From Pyricularia pennisetigena (Eukaryota > Ascomycota > Sordariomycetes > Magnaporthales > Pyriculariaceae), in contig NC_043742.1 of assembly GCF_004337985.1 (NCBI RefSeq), positions 3,396,176 through 3,460,175 on the forward strand: DNA of 64,000 nucleotides, given 5' to 3'. The position numbers and the translations under genes are program-made. Below, piece by piece: positions 57,080 to 64,000 of this stretch. Under the pieces are notes generated by a model, which saw only the letters and a list, made by a program, of their open reading frames with translations, was not told the origin of the DNA and did not search any database. How positions within the stretch are numbered: the first letter of the stretch is position 1; the number at the start of each line of letters is the position of its first letter.

Positions 57080-58075
57080 ATGGCCGCGCGACAGGACGAC
57101 GGGATCCTCCGCACATGGCATTACAGCCACTTGGAATATGACCCCACTCCGCCCCCGAACCACTGGGGCACGATACGTAAAGCCGACCACGCCCTCCACC
57201 TGGACAGTATCGTCGACATTGTCGTGGCGGCAACGCCCGACATACCCGTCATGACGTTCCGCAACCCACACATCGGCAAGAGCCCTGCGCATGCCGCCGC
57301 CTACCGAGCCACAACTCGCCGGCGCTACCTCGGTGATCTCCTTCAGAGATACGTCGAGTCCGGGCACGTGCTCGTGTTTGTGCTCCCTGGCGGCAACGAA
57401 GTCGTCGGCTTGGCCGTCTGGTCGTACCATAACGCTTCGGTTGACAGCGAGCTGGGCAGTGGAGACGTGACAATCCCCAGGGAGGAGCTCGTTGAGCTGA
57501 AGGAAACGATGGACAAGCGACAGCGTAATGGTGGTGGTGTCGACAATAAAGCGGGGGATGCGTTCCGCGACGCGGTCTTTAGGATGTACAATGTGCGGTG
57601 CCAAGATAGCCTTGCCAAAGGTGGCATCCAACCCATGATGCTGTGGCTGCGGATGCTGTGCGTGCACCCGGACTATCGAGGCAGAGGCATCGGCGCGGCC
57701 TTGGTGGGTGAGGGGATTCGGCTGCAACGAGGCGACAGGCACGCGAAGTGGGCGGCGCTCTACAGCAGTAGTGACGCGGCGGCAAGACTGTACAGGCGGC
57801 TCGGGTTCCGGGACCACGGCGGGTTTGAAATCAAGCTAGGGGAACTGGATGAAGTGGACAGGCAGGAGAAGCTCGAGGTGCGGATCATGGCCAAGAAGAT
57901 CCAGCAGGAAGAGTCGGCGGTTGAGCTGAGGGGCGTCGAGCTGATTAACCCATGCAAGGTGCACATTCCTACGGCTGCACAGCTTGAGAAGTGGGGGGTT
58001 ACTGACTGGCACAACCTCGTGGTAGATGGTCTGCCATGGGATGGTGTTGTCAGTCAAATTGCAACGCGTCGATAA
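57080..58075 (+). CDS. GNAT-family N-acetyltransferase
   Basis: One exon, 331 residues, from an ATG in good context (GACATGG). The acetyl-CoA binding motif A is clear: LCVHPDYRGRGIGAALV (about 193-209), with R-x-x-G-x-G/A. It is followed by AAARLYRRLGF, the usual C-terminal helix and strand of the fold. Upstream FVLPGGNEVVGLAVW is the preceding strand pair. The family moves acetyl groups from acetyl-CoA to amines, but fungal members of this size have diverse or unknown substrates. No targeting signal. The frame stays open upstream to 56,939, where a longer protein is possible, but that part looks non-coding. Confidence 0.85.
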   Translation: MAARQDDGILRTWHYSHLEYDPTPPPNHWGTIRKADHALHLDSIVDIVVAATPDIPVMTFRNPHIGKSPAHAAAYRATTRRRYLGDLLQRYVESGHVLVFVLPGGNEVVGLAVWSYHNASVDSELGSGDVTIPREELVELKETMDKRQRNGGGVDNKAGDAFRDAVFRMYNVRCQDSLAKGGIQPMMLWLRMLCVHPDYRGRGIGAALVGEGIRLQRGDRHAKWAALYSSSDAAARLYRRLGFRDHGGFEIKLGELDEVDRQEKLEVRIMAKKIQQEESAVELRGVELINPCKVHIPTAAQLEKWGVTDWHNLVVDGLPWDGVVSQIATRR

Positions 58076-59478
58076 CAGGAGATCCTTGGCTGCAATCTGC
58101 GAATTTATCGTTGAGTTGGAAGAATGTTCAGTAGCTAGGTAATCCGCAGACAAACGAGTCAGATAGGTATTCAAATTATTCAGGGATTCTCAGGAGTCAG
58201 GATACTGTACGTCTACTACTTTAACCGCGATATCAAAAGAGAGGTTGTTGCAAGTATGTTTCATTGCTAGAGTAAGCCCTGAGTGCCTTTAAGTTGCTAT
58301 TCAAAATTTGTGCATGAATCTAGGGACAAATTAAGTAATCTAAGCTCTTTCTCCTATCCAGGTCTGTTCGCCCATCGAAGTCTTTGATTCTGACCACCTT
58401 TCTGATTTGTTTTCACTTCCGTACCAGAATGATAAATTCTCTCAAAACAATTCTTATTTCGCGAGATACTTATATTTGGCCCTCATTCGTACTTACAAGC
58501 TCTATTTCCAGCGTCGATCTTGCCGTCAACTGCCCAGAGGCCCAGAGCTGCAATAAAAGCAAGCAGGTATACTCTCGCCAGCCATTATACCGCGACCTCA
58601 ACAAGCTCACTACTACCCCAAGTTGCAGCTTCTTCTGAAAAGAGACCAAAAATTCCATGAAAATGATATGCCAAAGTGGCGGCAACCAAGTTCAGAAGAG
58701 ATGAAGGTCCACATGAATCGAAACTCTGGAGAGTTCTAGAGACAGCCACGTTGGGGGCTGTCACACATGGGATAGTGAAAAAATGATTGAGTAGGGTTAG
58801 GACTTGAGATGAGGGGCAAACGGCAGTTCTGGTTGCAGTTTGCTCTAAGTTTCATAGTTCCGGGCATGCAAGAGCAAAAAAATAAAAAAAAATAAAATAA
58901 AAGAAAGACGAGGATCTTGCTTGAGAATGCTTTGATTACAAAGGCTTGGCCCATAATGATAATATACCGCAGCAGGCAGCCATTTGCGGTTGCTTTTTAC
59001 TCACCTTGCATAATTTTCAGGTAGCTTTCCGATAGTGTTTTTTTTTGGGGGTTGTTCTTTTGGCTTTCGGGCCGTTAATCCTTGTTCCCGGGTTTCGATG
59101 TTGATCACAAGGTTCAATGAAGGTTTCTTTCTCCGTACTCGAGCACGTGTGTGGATCCCGAAGGACTCGAATTCTTATCCAGAGAATCACAACGTGACAA
59201 GGAACATGGCAGTGCTCTTATAGGAAAAAAAAAGAGTTTAAAATTAACCGTAGGTCAAGGCTGACTTGGCAGGCTAATGGGGTATTAAGAAGCATACCTA
59301 TATATGGACAAAGAAAGAAATTGGAGTATGAAAAGCGAACAATCTTGGGCCCCATTACTCCCAAGGCAAAAACAGAAAGGAAAAAAAAAAACAAAGGAAA
59401 GATGAAGCCCAAATGACAAAGGAAATATAAGTAAAAAAAAAAGAATGCCTGTAAATTGTAACATGTTTTTCGTCCAGT
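58076..59478. other. Intergenic region between convergent genes
   Basis: 1.4 kb with A- and T-rich runs near 58,880-58,905, 59,040 and 59,380. No gene supported. The 84-residue frame at 58,384-58,638 has no recognisable feature. Confidence 0.5.
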
Positions 59479-60669
59479 TTAGTAGTCATAGGAGTAACAA
59501 AGCGTTTCTCCATATGTATCCATGACATCCTGGATCGTGACGTCTGGTTGGATTCCCCTCATCGTCAAGACGTAGTCGAGCGTGATGCGCTTGTTCCTGT
59601 CATTAGACTTGCCGGCGAGCTCGTAGACCCTGGTGTCGCGGTCGACGTTTTGCCAGCGCCACCAGTTGCGGTCGATAAAGGCGTGGTGCAGGAAGAAGAT
59701 GGGGTCGCCGGGCGCGGGACCGACGTCGGACATGACGGCGCCGACTCCGTTGTGGCCGTAGGCGTGGGGCCAGCCCTCGATCAGGCCCGCGAAGCTCTCA
59801 AAGTTGTCCTGGCGGTGGACCTGGTTGATGGTGGCCTGGCTGACCTCGCTGGTCAGGGACTCGTCGACGGCGCGCGACAGGCAGTGCTCCTCGAAGGCGG
59901 TCCCGGGCCCGATGTGCACCAGCATCCCCGCAAAGACGCCGTCGGTGATGCAGCCGCCGCGGCCCTCGCGGGTCCGCACGGGCGCGGTGCCAAAGTACTC
60001 GGGCGTGAAGACGGGAGCGCCGGCAAAGTTGCCGGCGTCGCGCGTCTCGTCCCACCACGGCATGGGCCCGCGGTAGCCGCACTCGTCGCGCAGCACCGTC
60101 TCGTAGACGTTGACGAAGCGGCGGTGCCACGGCAGGAACTGCGCGTACCCGTGCAGCTGGTCCGTCATCTGGTGGTGCACCCAGACCAGGTCCTCGTAGC
60201 GGTTGTGCGAGCCCTTGAACCTGCCCTCGCTCGGCTTGTCAACCAGGCACTTGGCCGCCTTGACGTAGTCCCGCCGCCCTTGCTCCGTCATGTTGCGCCA
60301 CTCGGGACGGACCGCCGGCTGCGTGCAGGGCCCACCGGCCCCCGTCTTTTCCGTGCTGTGCCCGACCTTGCCGGGGGCCTCTTCGGTGTCGTTGCGGCCT
60401 GACGACGGCGCTACTATCGGCGGTGGTGTCTCTTCCTCGTCTGCGGCCGGCGCAGGACCGCGGGAGGAGCTGTCGAACTTGGCGAGGAGCTCCTGGGGCG
60501 ATTTGAGCTTGAAGCGGTTCACGTCAAAGGGAGTCAGGTCTATGAGCTTTTCGAGTGAGAATTCTTTCGACGGTTCGATGGCCCATGGGTTTGAGGCCCA
60601 TAGGTTTCGGCCCCATGGCTTTGCGCTGGTTAAGGCGGCGCTGCCGATGAGGACGTCTGAAATCCGCAT
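59479..60669 (-). CDS. Tyrosinase-domain copper oxidase
   Basis: Intronless, 396 residues. Tyrosinases hydroxylate monophenols and oxidise o-diphenols through a binuclear type 3 copper site. The CuA ligands are in VHHQMTDQLHGYAQFLPWHRRF (His165/166, His173, His182). The CuB ligands are in GWPHAYGHNG (His302, His306) and DPIFFLHHAFIDRNWWRW (His328/329). All six His needed are present. A weak N-terminal hydrophobic stretch (6-16) may be a signal peptide. Residues 30-110 are a Pro/Glu-rich linker. Two Cys (115, 141) near the domain start may form a disulphide. The short form without the long C-terminal lid domain is typical of secreted fungal tyrosinase-like proteins. Whether the substrate is a phenol for pigment or another ring is not shown. 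Confidence 0.93.
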   Translation of the reverse strand: MRISDVLIGSAALTSAKPWGRNLWASNPWAIEPSKEFSLEKLIDLTPFDVNRFKLKSPQELLAKFDSSSRGPAPAADEEETPPPIVAPSSGRNDTEEAPGKVGHSTEKTGAGGPCTQPAVRPEWRNMTEQGRRDYVKAAKCLVDKPSEGRFKGSHNRYEDLVWVHHQMTDQLHGYAQFLPWHRRFVNVYETVLRDECGYRGPMPWWDETRDAGNFAGAPVFTPEYFGTAPVRTREGRGGCITDGVFAGMLVHIGPGTAFEEHCLSRAVDESLTSEVSQATINQVHRQDNFESFAGLIEGWPHAYGHNGVGAVMSDVGPAPGDPIFFLHHAFIDRNWWRWQNVDRDTRVYELAGKSNDRNKRITLDYVLTMRGIQPDVTIQDVMDTYGETLCYSYDY

Positions 60670-62398
60670 GGTTGCCGGGGGGTCTTTTTTTGTTTATTTA
60701 TTTATTTATTTTTGCAGTGCTGCCTTTGTAGCAACTCCCTTCGCCCTCCGACTTGAGATGTGGGCGAGGCTTTGGTGTGAAGTCGGAAGAGGGGCCTGTA
60801 TTAAAGAAAGAGGAAGAAGAACGTGATATGTGTAGTAGGTAGGTCAAGCTAGGCACCCGGGTACCTATGCAAGGATGGTTGCGGAATCAAGACTGAAAAC
60901 GCCGAAGCGCGATTTTGCAAAACCATGTCCTGTCAACTCCTTGTTTTTTTTTTTTTTTTTTTTTGTTCTCCCTCTCAGACCCTTGACAGACGGGAAAAGT
61001 GGTGCGCGGGTTCAGGAAATTTAGTAATAGATCTGGCCGTTCAATGGGACCTGGATCTGGGTTCACGATTAGATTAGACACACGGCTGATGGCAATGATT
61101 GTGGGCTTGGAGGACAAGATCCAAGATCAGGGCATTGATATAAGACATGTTTCTTCTCGAGATGTTCTCAGGGCTAAGCCGGGATGACCCTCACCCAGGG
61201 GTGACTCTCGCACCTAGAATAGACCTCTCCTAGTCTATCTAGTATTAGGAGATCGTCCGTCATTGATGTCCGGGTATTCTGCCCTTCCTCAAGCCATGTT
61301 CGGGTGTTTGCTTTTTTGACCGAATTTTTTCCAGGTCTAATTTGGCACCCGGGTATCCGCAGTGGGCAGAAATTCCGGGCGCCTTTTCGGGTTCGTCTTG
61401 TGTGTGCGGATTGTACTGATTTGTCAATTGATGTAATGGATGGTGGTGTGCACCGCGTCAACCAAACAGCTTCTACTGTACGCTTTTTTGAGGGGCAGAA
61501 TCGCCTGGCCTACACACTCGTATTCGTCTCAACTAGACTTCCCTCCCCGGACCATCCCTGGCTCCCGAGGCGCCCAAAATTGAGGGAACGGATGAAGTTG
61601 TGATCGCCGTCAGCCCTGGTGTTAGTGGCAGCGCTCCTCCCCGCTCCACGCCGATGAAATGAATGAGACCTCGGGCCCAATGCAGTCATTCCCCCTCCCC
61701 CTTTTCTTTCTTTTTTTTTCTTTTTTGTTTTTGCTACGAATACGCCCTCAAAAAACTCCCATGTGCAGAGAAAAGAGCCAAGGCCACAGCATGGCAAAAG
61801 TTGCAGGGTATGACTTGCTAGTTGGAGTCCCAAGGCCTTGTATGAACAAGGTATATATGACCAAGGTATACGCGCCGTTGCACCCGCCAAGACAAAGTGA
61901 CAGGGCCGACCAGCTGACTGCCCAGAAAAAGAAGTCCCGGCATCTTGATTTCAGCCGCTAGCATCCCGTGCGTCTAGAATTAGTTCCGGTCCTATGGAAA
62001 GACAAAGAAGAGAGGGACAAAAATAGGAGAAGACGGCACAAAAACAACGGGACTAAAAGCAGTCGAAGACGCGTACTCTCAAGCTTCCTTTTGCGTCACA
62101 CCATGGAACAAATTCCCCCGGAAAGCAATGCGAACGAGACCGCCATGCAGGTCAACAAGCCACACCGAGACTTCGGCACCGCAGAGAACTGAAAGCTTCG
62201 TTGGAGGTCATCAACGAATTGCAAAGTATGCAATTCTTTCTTTCTCCCTTTCTCAACACGTGCCAAAGTCAAATGGGATTCTCATCCCTCTGTACATAGA
62301 CATGATCTCTGAGGAGAAATAAAATCACAATGCAAAAAGCGGTACAAGCCGAGGCGCGCCTGGGGCATAAGAGTGAAATGGCTGATTGTCTCTTTTTT

Positions 62399-62459
<61 letters not shown>

Positions 62460-63046
62460 ATGGAATCCCCTTTTTCGGCGCCGATACAGCTTTATCTGCG
62501 CGACGGCAAGGCAGATGTGCAATCCTCAGGAGATGCTTGCTATTTTTAGGAGACGGGCCGTGATCCAAGGAGGAGAAAGAAAAAGTTTTTGAAGAAAAGC
62601 AAAAGAAAGTCCGTGTCAAATAACGAAAGAATCAAGACGGGCGAAAGCCGGAAACGCCACACAAAAAAAAAAGAGCGCACTGACTTCACTTTTGTCATCT
62701 TAAAGAACGATTTTTGTCCCATGTGCGTCCGGCAACGGGGTCTCAAGGCATGAATTCTGACAGCATCTTGACATGGGACCACTGCCGGCATGGGTGGTCA
62801 ACCAAAGGCAACCTCGGATAGAGTTACAGGAGTCGTCCAATAGGAGGTGCGATCGAGACGACACCATCTTCAGACTTAGCAACAAACTCGAGTTGAAAGG
62901 CTTACAATGATGTCATGGTATTTGCTAGCATTATACTGCGAGATTTGTGATTAGAATCCGATTCTAGGATACAGCATGTTCATCAAACGTCAAACAGAGA
63001 ATCATACAAGAAAGTATACATAGGAGAAGCGCGCCGACCACAATGG
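60670..63046. other. Gene-poor interval with microsatellite
   Basis: T-rich runs at 60,941-60,964 and (CT)26 at 62,404-62,455. Frames such as those at 61,304-61,961 (+) have no domain. No RNA gene recognised. Confidence 0.5.
62404..62455. repeat. (CT)26 microsatellite
   Basis: A perfect dinucleotide run of 52 bases, preceded by about eleven T. Confidence 0.97.
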
Positions 63047-64000
63047 CTAAACATAAACCCTCGGTTCACCCCTCCCCGCCGGCCTCGGCTTGATCCACCG
63101 ACTCAGGTCTCCCCGCGGGAGGGCGATGGGGAAATCCATCGTGTCCAGCATGACTGCCAGCAGCAGCCACCAGACGGCCATGCTCGCGATAAAGGCGCAC
63201 ACGCCGGCCGCCAGCACAAAGTTGTCTGCCGTCTGGCTCGCCACCAGCCCCGCTGCCCCGGAGGCCTGTACGACGGTGCCCGTGACGGCCGAGGCGCGCG
63301 ATGCGGCGGCGGCGGCGTTACGGGCGGCCGCGCTGGCGAACTTGAAGTAAGCGCCCGTCAGGCTCGTGAAGGCGCCGACCAGGGCACCAAAGACGACTAC
63401 GAGTACCACGTTGGTCCGCAGGGAGCACACAAAGAAGACCACAGACAGAACCCCCATCCACAGTGTGAACCAGCCGAAGCCGGCGTTGAAGGCCTGCGTG
63501 CCCATGCCCGCGGACGATGGCTCGCCTTCCGGGGCGTATGTGGCAAATGCCGCGAACGATGGTGTCAGGGTCGCTGCGAAGGAAAGGAAGAAGGCACCAA
63601 AGGTGGTGAAGAAGACTGAAGGGAACGTGTTCCCGAGGAGCCACTCGCCCAGCCCGGCTAGGATCTGGAGAAGACCGCCGAAGAAGTAGTATGAACCGCT
63701 GCAGGATGATTAGGTCAGCCCGTGTTTCTCATGGCTAGTCGCGTGATATGGAAACGTAGTAAGTAGTTGTACAACAACTTTCCACACTTACATGCCTGCC
63801 GCACCTCCATCAGCGCCGAGAAGGCCCATCAAGTCGCACGACAGTGGAGTGAGGCCGATGACCATGCCAATATATCCTCTTGTTACCAAGCCATCAGTCG
63901 CTGTCACACAAGCCACCCGCAAACATCATCAGGGGCAACTCACATTGGGGTTGGGTCCCCAAAGGTTCGTGGCTGGGCTCTTTGGTGTTGATGACCATCT
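63047..64000 (-). CDS. GPR1/FUN34/YaaH-type acetate transporter, 3' part (cut by window edge)
   Basis: Visible exons: 64000-63944 (incomplete), 63878-63792, 63698-63047; introns 65 and 93 bp, GT-AG with matching phases. This family moves acetate or other small carboxylates, possibly ammonium, across the plasma membrane with six transmembrane helices. The first visible exon ends in the hallmark FGDPTP (family NPxP(V)GL region), spliced to IGYIGMVIGLTPLSCDLMGLLGADGGAAGIGSYYFFGG. Later segments LQILAGLGEWLLGNTFPSVFFTTFGAFFLS and FNAGFGWFTLWMGVLSVVFF...SLRTNVV follow the family order. One difference is an extra Ala-rich stretch (FASAAARNAAAAASRAS) before the last helices. The N-terminus lies beyond 64,000. 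Confidence 0.87.

Noticed and set aside
59548..60402. 284-codon frame antisense to the tyrosinase
   Set aside because: Same GC-bias effect; no domain, and the sense gene is complete.
15713..64000. A secondary-metabolite cluster made of the P450, SDR, tyrosinase, hydrolases and transporter
   Set aside because: The genes are spread over 48 kb, separated by housekeeping genes (RPD3, RPN11), and there is no backbone synthase or pathway regulator.
1..64000. CRISPR arrays, rRNA operon, intact tRNA genes
   Set aside because: No regularly spaced repeats, no rRNA-like conserved stretches and no complete cloverleaf were found by eye; a tRNA scan would be needed to exclude weak tRNAs.

Overview
The window looks like nuclear DNA of a filamentous ascomycete (Pezizomycotina, most likely Sordariomycetes). 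The reasons are short GT-AG introns of about 50-160 bp with CTRAC-like branch sites, a set of typical fungal protein families, and an AT-rich repeat block carrying the footprint of repeat-induced point mutation (RIP: C:G to T:A, mainly at CpA). The species cannot be fixed from the sequence alone.

There are two compartments with a sharp border near 15.71 kb. The left one (1-15,712) is AT-rich and contains no intact gene. It holds a large inverted-repeat structure (about 1,934-15,712). Inside it is a dead 8.4 kb Ty1/copia retrotransposon on the minus strand (4,739-13,093), with a recognisable LTR pair, primer site, polypurine tract and remnants of gag, protease, integrase, reverse transcriptase and RNase H. 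A 563 bp repeat with tRNA-like A and B boxes is inserted in that copia, and a second copy lies at the left edge of the window.

The right compartment (15,713-64,000) is ordinary gene-bearing DNA. In order it carries: a five-exon cytochrome P450 (-), ending about 50 bp from the repeat block; a six-exon tyrosine/serine phosphatase (+); an unknown C-terminally anchored membrane protein (-); a protein joining a helical STAND-like N-terminus to a low-molecular-weight phosphatase-like domain with no catalytic Cys (+); a short-chain dehydrogenase (-); a nine-piece TAP-like alpha/beta hydrolase with a membrane anchor and a Thr17 linker (+, eight exons); the class I histone deacetylase RPD3 (-) and the proteasome lid deubiquitinase RPN11 (+), divergent from one shared intergenic region; an unknown protein with a nucleotidyltransferase-like signature (+); a kelch-type single-pass membrane protein (-); a copper amine oxidase (+); a dehalogenase/epoxide-hydrolase-like enzyme with a 10-nt micro-exon (+); a Cys-repeat membrane protein (+); a GNAT acetyltransferase (+); a tyrosinase (-); and the 3' part of a GPR1/FUN34/YaaH acetate transporter running off the right edge (-).

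I built exon structures by hand from splice consensus, family motifs and phase. In every multi-exon model the coding lengths sum to a multiple of three, which is good internal support. RPD3 and RPN11 are housekeeping genes. The others are mostly secreted or membrane proteins, oxidoreductases and hydrolases, and I see no convincing secondary-metabolite cluster (no PKS, NRPS or terpene synthase). Intergenic regions are long (0.6-3.9 kb) and rich in poly(A)/poly(T) tracts and short microsatellites.
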